Shown: piece by piece, positions 16,493 to 25,202 of the stretch
How the letters are laid out: the number at the start of each line of letters is the position of its first letter
Position numbering within the stretch: the stretch's first letter is position 1
Assembly (NCBI GenBank): GCA_934234185.1
Contig: CAKQHO010000009.1
Coordinates: forward strand, 1-52,314
Reading direction: 5' to 3'
DNA from: an uncultured Psychrobacillus sp.
GTDB lineage: Bacteria; Bacillota; Bacilli; Bacillales_A; Planococcaceae
Length of the DNA stretch: 52,314 nt
Notes under the pieces: generated by a model
Database searches by the model: none
What the model was told of the DNA's origin: nothing
What the model saw: only the letters and a program-made list of their open reading frames with translations
Translations under genes and position numbers: made by a program

Positions 16493-18246
16493 TATTCTTC
16501 CCCTCCTTGCTCCACAAGTGTTTCTAGCTGCTGCAACTCATACATTTCATAATAAATACCTTTTCGTGAAATCAATTCTTCATGTGTACCCTTCTCTACT
16601 ATCGTTCCATTTTCCATTACGATAATTTGATGAGCATGAGCAATTGCACTTAATCTATGCGATGTAATAATAGTCGTTTCACCTGTTCTCGTTTCTTTCA
16701 ATGCCTCTAAAATGGCTTCTTCTGTTTTTGCATCTACAGCAGAAAGGGAGTCATCTAATATAAGCATTTCTGGTTCCATCATCAGTGCTCGAGCAATCGA
16801 TATACGTTGTTTTTGCCCACCAGATAGGGAAACGCCTCTTTCTCCAACAATTGTATTGTAGCCGTGAGTGAACTGCAGGATATCTTCATGAATATTTGCT
16901 AGCCTTGCTGCTTCATAAATTTTCTCCATAGAAGCTCCTGCATTGGCAAAGGCAATATTTCCAGCGACAGTTGTCGAGAATAGAAAATGATCCTGTGGTA
17001 CATAGCCGATTGCTTCACGTAATGATTGCTTTTTATAATCGTCTATTGAATGATCACCATAAACGATTTTCCCTTTATACCCTTCAAATTCTCTCATTAG
17101 AAGTTTTAATATTGCTGTTTTTCCAGATCCAGTTTTTCCAACAATCCCTAATGTTTCACCTTTTCGAAGAGTAAAATGAATATTATGTAATGCTACACGG
17201 TCATCTCCTGGAAATTTGAATTCATCTAGCTGAAATAATAAGTCGCCCTCTGGCTTTGTAGAATATGCATTTTCTTTATCGTCTATTTCAACTTTTTCGT
17301 CTAAAATGTTCCGTATACGATCATAGGAGGCTCTTCCACGCTCCATGATATTAAACAAATAACCAAAAGCTAACATCGGCCATACTAGTAAGCCTAAATA
17401 AGAAGCAAAGGCAAACAGGTCACCAATTGTCATTTCTCCATTTAATATAAATCTAGTTCCAAAAGTAATAGTTAGGAAATAACACATACCTACTATTAGC
17501 GAGATGGTAGGATCGAATAACGAATCGATTTTGGCAACTGTTATATTTTTAGATACTACCTCTTCAGATAAGTTGACAAAATCATCGGTATCTTCCTTTT
17601 CCTGCCCAAATGTTTTAATTACCTTCACACCAGAAATACTTTCTTGGGCTTTGTCGTTTAGATCAGAAAAGGCTTCTTGTGCATGACGAAATCTTTGATG
17701 TAATAGCTTTCCGTAATAGCTAGTAGAGATAGCCATTAATGGTAATGGTAAAAGTGCTATAATTGTTAGCTTCCAGTTAATCGTAATAGCCATAGCTGCA
17801 ATTACGAAGCCACCAGTGGCTAATGAGTCGACTAAGGTTAAAACACCTGAGCCAGCAGTTTGCTGAACAGCGGACAAGTCATTCGTAGCATGGGCCATTA
17901 AATCTCCCACACGCTTTTTTTGGTAAAAAGAGGGTGCCATTTTCGTAAAATGACGAAATAGTTTCTCTCTTAAAAGTCTTGCTAAATAAATAGAAGAACC
18001 AAAAATCATTATTCTCCAGTAATACCTTAAAATGTACATTCCTAAAGCCGCTATCGCTAATATGATTAGCCATTTAGTTAAAAAGGCGGTCGTTAGGGTT
18101 CCGTTGCTAATTTCATCTACAACAAAACCTATAATCTTAGGTGGAAAAAGCTGTAGAAAAGCAACAAGTAGAAGCATGAGTATTCCAATTAGATATTGCT
18201 TCTTCCTTTGTTTAAAATACCAACCCAAATCAAAAAATACTTTCAC
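16492..18246 (-). CDS. ABC exporter half-transporter, degenerate-site subunit (BmrC/YheI-like)
   Basis: 584 aa from GTG 18246, chosen because GGGGGA is seven bases upstream; ATG 18261 has no ribosome site. Exporter membrane domain then ATPase with Walker A GKTGSGKT (370-377) and LSGGQ (474-478). Walker B reads MLILDD, so the catalytic glutamate is replaced by aspartate (D499), as in BmrC. This makes one of the two ATP sites of the heterodimer non-canonical. It precedes and is coupled to the partner gene. Confidence 0.88.
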   Translation of the reverse strand: MKVFFDLGWYFKQRKKQYLIGILMLLLVAFLQLFPPKIIGFVVDEISNGTLTTAFLTKWLIILAIAALGMYILRYYWRIMIFGSSIYLARLLREKLFRHFTKMAPSFYQKKRVGDLMAHATNDLSAVQQTAGSGVLTLVDSLATGGFVIAAMAITINWKLTIIALLPLPLMAISTSYYGKLLHQRFRHAQEAFSDLNDKAQESISGVKVIKTFGQEKEDTDDFVNLSEEVVSKNITVAKIDSLFDPTISLIVGMCYFLTITFGTRFILNGEMTIGDLFAFASYLGLLVWPMLAFGYLFNIMERGRASYDRIRNILDEKVEIDDKENAYSTKPEGDLLFQLDEFKFPGDDRVALHNIHFTLRKGETLGIVGKTGSGKTAILKLLMREFEGYKGKIVYGDHSIDDYKKQSLREAIGYVPQDHFLFSTTVAGNIAFANAGASMEKIYEAARLANIHEDILQFTHGYNTIVGERGVSLSGGQKQRISIARALMMEPEMLILDDSLSAVDAKTEEAILEALKETRTGETTIITSHRLSAIAHAHQIIVMENGTIVEKGTHEELISRKGIYYEMYELQQLETLVEQGGEE

Positions 18247-18460
18247 TTTAAAATCCCCCATTTTACAAAAATCAGACTTTTTAAGTTTAGCAAAAGTTCG
18301 AACATTAAGAAAGATATGAAAGTAAAATAATTCGGTTTTTGAAATATATTTTTAATTATAGACATATAACCTTTGCATGAATGTAAATCCCGAAAGCATG
18401 AAGTCGTTTTTGTCTTTTCTTGGTGCTATTAAAGAGGGCGTACGGAAGTTACTTTTACAA

Positions 18461-18493
18461 GAAAAACGAGCTAGGAATTGTATATCCCAGCTC
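18461..18493 (-). terminator. Terminator after the GNAT gene
   Basis: Stem GAGCTAGGA / TCCCAGCTC with one mismatch; on the minus strand followed by GTTTTTCTTG. The rest of 18247-18460 shows no gene. Confidence 0.75.
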
Positions 18494-18501
18494 ATTTATT
18501 A

Positions 18502-18993
18502 TTACAAAACCTCAAAGGTTTGGACGAAGCATTCCTCTTCTTCTATTACCTTTTTTTCTTCTATATATGGAAGTCCTAACTGACTTAAAGTTTTTCTCCA
18601 AAATGCTATGGCAGGTTGGTTTTGTGCAAGCTCCATCATGACATATTTACCTTTGTTTTCTTCAAATAAAATAGATAGAGCTTTCTTTCCTAGTCCCTTC
18701 CTTCGATAGTTTTTACAAATAAAATAATCATTAATACAAACATCATGATTATTTTGAAGAAAAGGCCGTTTCAAAAGTAAGATGAAGCCTACAAGCTTCT
18801 CATCGCTTTTAATAAAATAGGGCTGTATGCCATCATTTGACCATAACATATCGATAGAATCGTAGACGTATAAGCCGTTTGTCGATACCTCTAAATCATT
18901 TGTATACTCCGAGAGATCATGTAAATAAAGGGAGTAAAGATTTTCTAATGTTTCTTTTTCCGAAAATGGTACTTTCTCTATTAGTAGATTCAT
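18502..18993 (-). CDS. GNAT family N-acetyltransferase
   Basis: 163 aa from ATG 18993 (AGAGGTG upstream). The acetyl-CoA loop is NYRRKGLGKKA (about residues 102-112, the R/Q-x-x-G-x-G/A motif), preceded by the beta-4 strand INDYFICKNY, with the typical later element ELAQNQPAIAFWRKTLSQLG. Substrate unknown. Monocistronic. Confidence 0.85.
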   Translation of the reverse strand: MNLLIEKVPFSEKETLENLYSLYLHDLSEYTNDLEVSTNGLYVYDSIDMLWSNDGIQPYFIKSDEKLVGFILLLKRPFLQNNHDVCINDYFICKNYRRKGLGKKALSILFEENKGKYVMMELAQNQPAIAFWRKTLSQLGLPYIEEKKVIEEEECFVQTFEVL

Positions 18994-19057
18994 TGTGCAC
19001 CTCTTTATATGTTTAAATGTAGGCAAAGCATGATGCTTTGCCTATGAGTCGTAGATT

Positions 19058-20518
19058 TTAAGTACCACAATAGGTTTGATATGGAATAGCTGTTTCAACT
19101 GGAGGTAGTGTATATTCTCCATAATCCTTCGTATAGTCATAAGGGTCTGCCAGCATCTCTAGCAGTTTATGCATTACCGAGTAATCTTCTTGACGTACTG
19201 CGGCTTCTAATGCTTCCTCCACTCGATGATTTCTTGGAATGACTGCAGGATTTTGCTGTTGCATAAGCTTCAGGGCATCTGTTCTTGTTTCCTCTTGTTC
19301 ATCCAATCTACTCTGCCAGCGATCAAACCAGTCGATAAATGCTTGATATCTGAATAGATTTGTCTCGTTTTTGTCATTTAATGTTAGGGCACGAAACGTA
19401 TTTGTATAATCAGCGTCGTTTTGGTGCATAAGCATTAGTAATTCATTGATTAATTCCTCGTCTGATTCTTTTTCATTAAATAAACCTAGCTTTGCTCGCA
19501 TGCCTGCTAGCCAATGCTCCTTAAACAGCTTAGGGAATTGCTCAATTGTATTCTGAGCAAGTTGAACCGCTTCTTCTTGAGAATCTGATAGGAGAGTTAA
19601 AAGACTTTCGGCAAACCTAGCGATGTTCCAGCCGGCCATTCTTGGCTGATTTCCATAGGCATACCTGCCTTGGACATCAATGGAGCTAAAAACAGTAGAA
19701 GGGTCGAAAGTATTCATAAAAGCACATGGCCCATAGTCAATGGTTTCTCCACTTATAGTCATATTATCAGTATTCATGACACCATGGATAAAGCCGACCA
19801 ATTGCCACTTTGCTAGTAGCTGAGCTTGTCTTTTCATAACTTCTTCCAAAAGCTTCAGGTACTTTTTCTCATCACCCTTTAAGGTTGGATAATGTCTCTC
19901 TATTGCATAATCAGCCAGTGCTTGAAGTTCTTCTGTATCTCCCCAGTTAGCTGCAAATTGAAACGTGCCGACTCGAAGATGGCTATCAGCAATCCTCGTC
20001 ATAATTGCGCCAGGCAACTCGGTTTCTCTTACAATATTTTCACCGGTAGTTACGACTGCAAGGCTTCTAGTTGTCGGAATCTTTAACCCCGCCATCGCTT
20101 CACTAATAATATATTCTCTAAGCATCGGGCCAAGTGCTGCTCGCCCGTCTCCTCCTCTTGAATAAGGGGTTCTTCCAGCTCCTTTAAGCTGAATATCCAT
20201 TCTTTTACCATTAGGAGCAATTTGCTCTCCCAGTAAAATTGCACGTCCGTCTCCTAGCATCGTAAAATTTCCGAACTGGTGACCAGCATATGCTTGTGCA
20301 AGGGGAATGCCTCCCTCTATTGTTTCGTTTCCTGCTAAAATCTCCACTCCCTCGGGGCTTCTTAGTTTTTCTATACTTAAGCCTAGCGAAGCTGCTAACG
20401 ATTCATTTACTATTTGGAGCTTTGGGGAATAAACAGGATTTAACTCCATTTCTGTATAAAATTTAGAAGGAAGCTCACTATATGTGTTTGTTATATTCCA
20501 TTCTGCGTTGTTTGCCAT
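19058..20518 (-). CDS. selO: Protein adenylyltransferase SelO (YdiU/UPF0061)
   Basis: 486 aa, the usual length. SelO is a pseudokinase-fold enzyme that transfers AMP from ATP to protein hydroxyl groups in redox stress responses. Visible signatures: YAGHQFGNFTMLGDGRA (77-93), KGAGRTPYSRGGDGRAAL (112-129), the catalytic-loop-like HGVMNTDNM with D251/N252, and DYGPCAFM (261-268). It ends in YCGT; the conserved cysteine near the C-terminus is the site of selenocysteine in some eukaryotic members. Stand-alone gene. Confidence 0.93.
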   Translation of the reverse strand: MANNAEWNITNTYSELPSKFYTEMELNPVYSPKLQIVNESLAASLGLSIEKLRSPEGVEILAGNETIEGGIPLAQAYAGHQFGNFTMLGDGRAILLGEQIAPNGKRMDIQLKGAGRTPYSRGGDGRAALGPMLREYIISEAMAGLKIPTTRSLAVVTTGENIVRETELPGAIMTRIADSHLRVGTFQFAANWGDTEELQALADYAIERHYPTLKGDEKKYLKLLEEVMKRQAQLLAKWQLVGFIHGVMNTDNMTISGETIDYGPCAFMNTFDPSTVFSSIDVQGRYAYGNQPRMAGWNIARFAESLLTLLSDSQEEAVQLAQNTIEQFPKLFKEHWLAGMRAKLGLFNEKESDEELINELLMLMHQNDADYTNTFRALTLNDKNETNLFRYQAFIDWFDRWQSRLDEQEETRTDALKLMQQQNPAVIPRNHRVEEALEAAVRQEDYSVMHKLLEMLADPYDYTKDYGEYTLPPVETAIPYQTYCGT

Positions 20519-20561
20519 CTTACTAGCTCCTTTCCAACTATCTTAAGTCCTGCTTTTTATA

Positions 20562-21098
20562 TTACTTGTTTTCTTTCGTGCTATCCATTATTATCCACTC
20601 TGCTGCATTTCGTAGATTTGGAAAAACAGCATCGGCAAGCGGATCGCTTTCTCCTAGGAACACACCCTTAGCTCCTGCCTTCTTTCCGGCCATAATATCT
20701 GTATCGGTATCACCAACCATATACGACTTCGATAAATCTATCCGATACTTCTCTGCCAAATCAACTATTAGTTTACTATGCGGCTTTCTACAATCGCAGC
20801 CAGCTTTTGGCTTGTGGGGGCAATAGACCGCCTCATCTATTATTGCGCCTTCTTTTTTTAACTCCGCTATCATATGATGATGAATCTTTTGAAGCTGCTC
20901 CTCCTTCATAAACCCTAGTCCAACTCCACCTTGATTTGTTACAACAAATACATGGTCAAAGTATTGATTTAGCTTTTTAATCGCTTCTGCTACACCAGGC
21001 AGAAAATATAGCTGTTTCGGATGATTTACAAATTTAACACGCTTTGTTAATACCTCGTTAATAACCCCGTCTCGGTCTAAAAAAATGGCTTTCTTCAC
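20562..21098 (-). CDS. HAD-IIIA phosphatase, GmhB-like
   Basis: 178 aa. HAD nucleophile motif FLDRDGVIN with D8 and D10, motif II VVTNQGG, a zinc-binding loop (CPHKPKAGCDCRKP) and motif III/IV GDTDTDIMAGKKAGAK. This is the pattern of D-glycero-D-manno-heptose 1,7-bisphosphate 7-phosphatases. No other heptose genes are near, so its substrate may be another sugar bisphosphate or a histidinol-phosphate-like compound. No obvious operon partners. Confidence 0.8.
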   Translation of the reverse strand: MKKAIFLDRDGVINEVLTKRVKFVNHPKQLYFLPGVAEAIKKLNQYFDHVFVVTNQGGVGLGFMKEEQLQKIHHHMIAELKKEGAIIDEAVYCPHKPKAGCDCRKPHSKLIVDLAEKYRIDLSKSYMVGDTDTDIMAGKKAGAKGVFLGESDPLADAVFPNLRNAAEWIIMDSTKENK

Positions 21099-21212
21099 CT
21101 AATACACACCTCTTTATCTTTTCCTCATTGTTACGATACCCATCTATTGAAAAAGTAATGTATCTAGAAAATGAACGAAAATGATTTCTGTCTCAGATAG
21201 TTTATCTGGACA

Positions 21213-21241
21213 ATAAGAAACCATGAACTATTTGCTCATGG
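21213..21241 (-). terminator. Terminator-like hairpin after the Lon-type gene
   Basis: 6-bp stem CCATGA / TCATGG with a 9-nt loop followed on the minus strand by TTTCTTATT. The T-run is interrupted. Confidence 0.45.
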
Positions 21242-21291
21242 CATGAAAGATTTTTACTTTCTTATTTTTTTCAAAAAAGATGCTTTTATTT

Positions 21292-22155
21292 CTATCTATT
21301 ATTAATTTCCTTAATCGCAGTCAATGCTTCCTCTATACTCCCTACTCCATAGATGTCCAGTTGAAAATGGTATGCATCTCTTATTTTTAATGCCTCTTCT
21401 TTATTCTCTAAAGGAACGATAACATAAGAGATTCCACTTGCTGCTGCTGTGAGCACCTTTTCCCTTATCACTCCTACTTGCTTTACTTCTCCATTTTTCG
21501 TGATGGCTCCAGTTATCGCTATTTTTTCATCGTTTTCTATTTTATTTTCATACACTAATTGGGAAATCACGAGCATAAGACCCGCACTCTCACCGGCATA
21601 GTTAGTCTTTTTAAAAAACTGTTGGATAGCAAAATGTGTTTCTTTTCCTAAGTAGGATGTAACATTTCTTTCCATTACTTGAAATTCCTCCGGACAAACA
21701 GAAATCAGCTGACAATATGCTCTATTTTTAGCTGAATATATTTCTAAAGGAGTATTTTTTTCCTCTTCTATCGGAAAGAATGGGAAGGCATGGAGTTTTT
21801 TCTCTTCAACATTTTTTATAGGAACCGTACCTACTGACAGGACAAAAATTCCAGTTCCATCTATTATTTCTTCCGGCTCCACGTAATAAGTAACTGTATC
21901 CACCATCATCAGAAAAATACCTTCGTAAAGCAATAAAATAATAATACCCATTAAAGGAAGTATCAAGGAGCGCTTTCTAAAATATCTTTTATTCCGGAAC
22001 AATACAACTAGCTGACATATCATTAATAGTAATAGGCTCATTACAAGTTGGTCACTATTTATATAACCGATGAGAAAGGATAATAGATAACAAATATACA
22101 AGACAAAGCAGGCAAGCAAAGGTAGTGTTTCATAGGCTTTCCTATTCGGCAGCAT
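21292..22155 (-). CDS. Membrane-anchored Lon-type (S16) serine protease domain protein
   Basis: 287 aa. Three or four membrane helices fill residues about 10-86. Residues about 185-285 are a Lon proteolytic domain: catalytic Ser190 in GESAGLML and Lys233 in GVIREKVLTAAASG, with the family element AITGAITKNGEVKQVG between. There is no AAA+ domain and no PDZ domain, unlike Lon and YlbL. It starts 18 bp after the clamp gene, so they may be co-transcribed. Whether the active site faces in or out is not known; the arrangement with several N-terminal helices is unusual. Confidence 0.75.
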   Translation of the reverse strand: MLPNRKAYETLPLLACFVLYICYLLSFLIGYINSDQLVMSLLLLMICQLVVLFRNKRYFRKRSLILPLMGIIILLLYEGIFLMMVDTVTYYVEPEEIIDGTGIFVLSVGTVPIKNVEEKKLHAFPFFPIEEEKNTPLEIYSAKNRAYCQLISVCPEEFQVMERNVTSYLGKETHFAIQQFFKKTNYAGESAGLMLVISQLVYENKIENDEKIAITGAITKNGEVKQVGVIREKVLTAAASGISYVIVPLENKEEALKIRDAYHFQLDIYGVGSIEEALTAIKEINNR

Positions 22156-22172
22156 GTTTTGAGATCTCCTTA

Positions 22173-23309
22173 TTAATAGGTTCTTACTGGTACAATTAAC
22201 TGCAGTAGCCTATCGTCGTTTGTAGAGTGAATGACGAAGGGACGCATTCCCCCAGTGAACTGAATTTTAACAGGCTGATCCCCAAATGCTTTTAAGCCAT
22301 CCATCATATACTTTGCACTAAATGAAATGCTGATTTCTTCTCCTTCCACCAACGATGTAGAAACTTCTTCCTCCACATGTCCTATTTCTGGTGAGTGGGA
22401 GGAGATTTCAACGGATTCTTCACTTAAGGATTTTAGACGGACGATATTATTCCTCTCCTCTTTCGCCATTAAAGAGGCACGATCAATAGCTTGAAAGAGA
22501 CGCTTGCCTTCTAACTCTAAGGTAGTCTGGAATTCCTGTGGAATCAGTCTAGATGTATCTGGATAGCTACCCTCTAACAATCTGGTAACAAAAACAACCT
22601 GAGAGGTTTTAAACATTACCTGCTGTTGATTGGAAGTAATCCATACCGTTTGCTCCGTATCCTCTATTATCTTACTTAACTCACTTAGCGCCTTGCCAGG
22701 AATCACGAGACTATACTCATTTTCTTGCGTGCTTGCTAACGCTATTTTCGTTCTTGCAAGTCGGTGACTATCGGTTGCTGTGCAAACAAGCTCAGCATGA
22801 TGAAGACTCCACTTCACTCCCGTTAACACCGGTCTTGTTTCAGACGTCGACACTGCAAATACTGTTTCTCTAATGATAGTTCGTAGCTCTTGCTCTTTTA
22901 GGGAAAAAGTTTGCGCATCCTTCGGTTCCCCTATAAGAGGATATTCAGTTGAATCCATTCCGATTAAATGAAAATCAGATTTCCCTGCATGGATATGTGT
23001 CTGATGATTTGGTCCAACTGTTATCGTTACATCGTTTGAAGGTAGTTTACGAATAATCTCGTAAAACATTCTAGCTTGAAGGACAATTGCACCTTCTTCT
23101 ACAACACGTATAACCTGCTCGCCATTCTCTTCTATATGTATAAATGATTGAATAGTCATGTCTGAATCGCTTCCGGTTAACAGAAGCCCGTTCTTCGTCA
23201 ACTCGATTTTTATTCCTGTCAGGATTGGATGAGTGGTCTTGGAGCTAACAGCTCTCATGACATCATTTAGTGCTTCTAGCAGTCGATTTCTCATTATGTC
23301 TAGTTTCAT
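22173..23309 (-). CDS. dnaN: DNA polymerase III beta clamp paralogue (DnaN-like)
   Basis: 378 aa, full length, three clamp domains. Recognisable family parts: ITGSDSDMTI-like LLLTGSDSDMTIQS, GVKWSLHHAELVCTATDSHRLA at mid-protein, VIPGKALSELSKI, and the terminal LQLIVPVRTY. It encircles DNA and tethers polymerases. It is not next to dnaA or recF, so it is probably a second clamp rather than the housekeeping copy; this is inference from context. Upstream are a GNAT gene (22 bp away) and then a LexA-controlled Y-family polymerase. AAGGGG precedes the ATG. Confidence 0.85.
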   Translation of the reverse strand: MKLDIMRNRLLEALNDVMRAVSSKTTHPILTGIKIELTKNGLLLTGSDSDMTIQSFIHIEENGEQVIRVVEEGAIVLQARMFYEIIRKLPSNDVTITVGPNHQTHIHAGKSDFHLIGMDSTEYPLIGEPKDAQTFSLKEQELRTIIRETVFAVSTSETRPVLTGVKWSLHHAELVCTATDSHRLARTKIALASTQENEYSLVIPGKALSELSKIIEDTEQTVWITSNQQQVMFKTSQVVFVTRLLEGSYPDTSRLIPQEFQTTLELEGKRLFQAIDRASLMAKEERNNIVRLKSLSEESVEISSHSPEIGHVEEEVSTSLVEGEEISISFSAKYMMDGLKAFGDQPVKIQFTGGMRPFVIHSTNDDRLLQLIVPVRTY

Positions 23310-23331
23310 ATATATCCCCTTAATATATGTT

Positions 23332-23736
23332 TTATTTTTGCAAATCTTTCTTGCATATAAATCTTTCTACCCCTGGGTAATTTTCTCCGAGACTTGTGAT
23401 AGAAAATCCACAGCTTTTGTAAAAAAGTACAGCTTCTTTATCAGTTTCCGCTTGGATGCTAATAGGATGGTGCTTATGAATGATATGATCAATCATATCT
23501 CTTCCTATCCCAATTCCCCTGTATTTCTCATCAACAGCTAGATGTAATATTTCTATTTTTTGAGCCACTTTTTCTATTCCTATACATCCAACCAAACTAT
23601 CGCACTTCTCAACAGCATATAAAAATCTTTCCTTCTTGGTAAGATACCCATCCACAGCTCTAGCAACATCACTTGTAGTGTATGAGAGCAGTTTCTCTAC
23701 TGAACTCACTATCTCTTGTTCTCTTAGCATCCTCAT
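23332..23736 (-). CDS. GNAT family N-acetyltransferase
   Basis: 134 aa from ATG 23736, five bases after AGGTGA (a GTG at 23745 lies inside that site). Acetyl-CoA loop EKYRGIGIGRDM and the later AVLFYKSCGF are typical. It lies directly upstream of the clamp paralogue with a 22-bp gap, so the two are likely one transcript. Substrate unknown. Confidence 0.8.
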   Translation of the reverse strand: MRMLREQEIVSSVEKLLSYTTSDVARAVDGYLTKKERFLYAVEKCDSLVGCIGIEKVAQKIEILHLAVDEKYRGIGIGRDMIDHIIHKHHPISIQAETDKEAVLFYKSCGFSITSLGENYPGVERFICKKDLQK

Positions 23737-23793
23737 TGTTCTCACCTACTCTTTTAATTCGCCAAAATAAAAGGAGATTCCTGTATAACTTGT

Positions 23794-23826
23794 AAAAAAT
23801 GGAGGGGCCTGACATCTAGCCTCCCC
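23794..23826 (-). terminator. Terminator after the Y-family polymerase
   Basis: Stem of about 8 bp (GGAGGGGC with GCCTCCCC, one mismatch and one wobble), followed on the minus strand by ATTTTTTAC. If it works, the GNAT and clamp genes are transcribed separately or by read-through. Confidence 0.65.
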
Positions 23827-23839
23827 AGTTTTCTAACTT

Positions 23840-25093
23840 CTACTTCTTATGCCCTCCAAGCAATCCTGCTCTTTTGACCGCAGTCCCAGCATCCGTATAG
23901 GAAACGGCCCGTAAAATAGCAGTCGGACCAAATTTGCTTCTTAAATAATCCATTGTTTTCCCGAGCTTATGCTCCTTCCACTTCCCCTCTTCAAAAAAGC
24001 TAAGCTGGATAGAGCTCTCAGGCTCTAAATTTGTAATGGAAATGGAGAGCTTCCGGACAGGTTGATGATTATAAAACTCATCGAAAATTTGCTCGCACAC
24101 TCGATATATTTTCAATGTTGCATTGGTCGGCTCCTCTATAGAGCGGGATCGATTAAATCCTCCTCCAAATGCATTTTTACTATAACCGACCGATAGATGA
24201 ATAGTCCTTCCAACCATCCCAGCCTCTCGAGCACGTCGCGCTACATCCTCGCACATTTCCAAGATGACAGCCATGACCTCCTTCTTTGTTTGATAATCTC
24301 GGAACAGAACTTGCCCCTTTCCATAGCTAATTTGTCCATCTACAATCGGTGCACCAAGCTCTGACAAGTCTATTCCCCAGGCATGATGATAAAGCTGATT
24401 TCCCATGACTCCGAATTTATCCTCTAAAATAGAAAGTGGTGTATTGGCAAGGTGTCCTACATTAAAAATCCCTATATTATTTAAGGTTTTCTCCAGGCGA
24501 GAGCCAATTCCCCACATTTCACTAAGAGGAGAAACCGGCCATAGTTTTTTGGGGACATCCTCGTAGGTCCATTTGGCAAATCCAGTTTTTTTTGCTTCCA
24601 AATCAAGAGCAAGCTTCGCCATTAGCATATTGGGTCCCATACCCACGGCACAGGGTAACTGAAATTGATAGTGCAGTCCATCCTGAATATGCTTGATCGT
24701 TTTTTCTACTGGACCCCAGAGCTTTTCTGTTCCTCCTAAGTCTACAAAGCATTCATCCACACTATATACATGGATATCTTCCATTGGTACAAACTGATTT
24801 AAATAGCGAGTGATTTCCATAGATATTCGTACAAAGAATTCCATTTTTGGTTCGATTAAATGTATAGATGGATCGTTTGGAATCTCAAAAAGACGTGTTC
24901 CGGTTTTGACGCCAAACCTTTTTTTCATAGGCGGTGATGCAGCGAGGACAATACTTCCTTTTTGTTCTAGATTTCCAATAACCGCTATCGGTGTAGTCAT
25001 GACATCTAACCCAGCATCCGCTGCAACACAGCTTGCAAAAAAGCTTCGCATATCAATACAGATAATTTTTCGACTTTCTATTCCCTCGTACAT
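23840..25093 (-). CDS. Y-family DNA polymerase (UvrX/YqjW type)
   Basis: 417 aa from ATG 25093, seven bases after GGAGGT. Catalytic acids: Asp14 (CIDMRSFFAS) and Asp113-Glu114 (YSVDEC), which bind the metals for translesion synthesis. Helix-hairpin-helix region around WGIGSRLEKTLNNIGI. Near the C-terminus QLSFF (363-367) fits the beta-clamp binding motif. The end GTAVKRAGLLGGHKK resembles UvrX/YqjW rather than the housekeeping DinB. Two LexA-type boxes overlap its promoter. It should copy damaged DNA during the SOS response. Confidence 0.9.
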   Translation of the reverse strand: MYEGIESRKIICIDMRSFFASCVAADAGLDVMTTPIAVIGNLEQKGSIVLAASPPMKKRFGVKTGTRLFEIPNDPSIHLIEPKMEFFVRISMEITRYLNQFVPMEDIHVYSVDECFVDLGGTEKLWGPVEKTIKHIQDGLHYQFQLPCAVGMGPNMLMAKLALDLEAKKTGFAKWTYEDVPKKLWPVSPLSEMWGIGSRLEKTLNNIGIFNVGHLANTPLSILEDKFGVMGNQLYHHAWGIDLSELGAPIVDGQISYGKGQVLFRDYQTKKEVMAVILEMCEDVARRAREAGMVGRTIHLSVGYSKNAFGGGFNRSRSIEEPTNATLKIYRVCEQIFDEFYNHQPVRKLSISITNLEPESSIQLSFFEEGKWKEHKLGKTMDYLRSKFGPTAILRAVSYTDAGTAVKRAGLLGGHKK

Positions 25094-25109
25094 TTCCATA
25101 ACCTCCACA

Positions 25110-25154
25110 GAACGTTTGTTCTTATATTATACCCAAAACATTCGTTCGTATTCA
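25110..25154 (-). promoter_or_regulatory. SOS promoter with two LexA boxes
   Basis: -10 TATAAT (complement of 25126-25131) and -35 TGAATA (complement of 25149-25154) are 17 bp apart. A LexA box AGAAC-AAAC-GTTCT core GAAC-N4-GTTC lies at 25110-25121, between -10 and the start. A second, CGAAC-GAAT-GTTTT, lies in the spacer at 25135-25148. Both fit the B. subtilis consensus CGAACRNRYGTTYG closely, the second with a changed last base. Confidence 0.85.
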
Positions 25155-25171
25155 ATGGATATTATAGGGGG

Positions 25172-25202
25172 GAAAGAAAAAGATTTCGGAATTACTCCGA
25201 AA
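25172..25202 (-). terminator. Terminator after the permease pair
   Basis: 7-bp perfect stem TTTCGGA / TCCGAAA with a 5-nt loop; on the minus strand TCTTTTTCTTTCC follows. It includes the stop codon of the permease gene and separates it from the SOS promoter. Confidence 0.75.
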
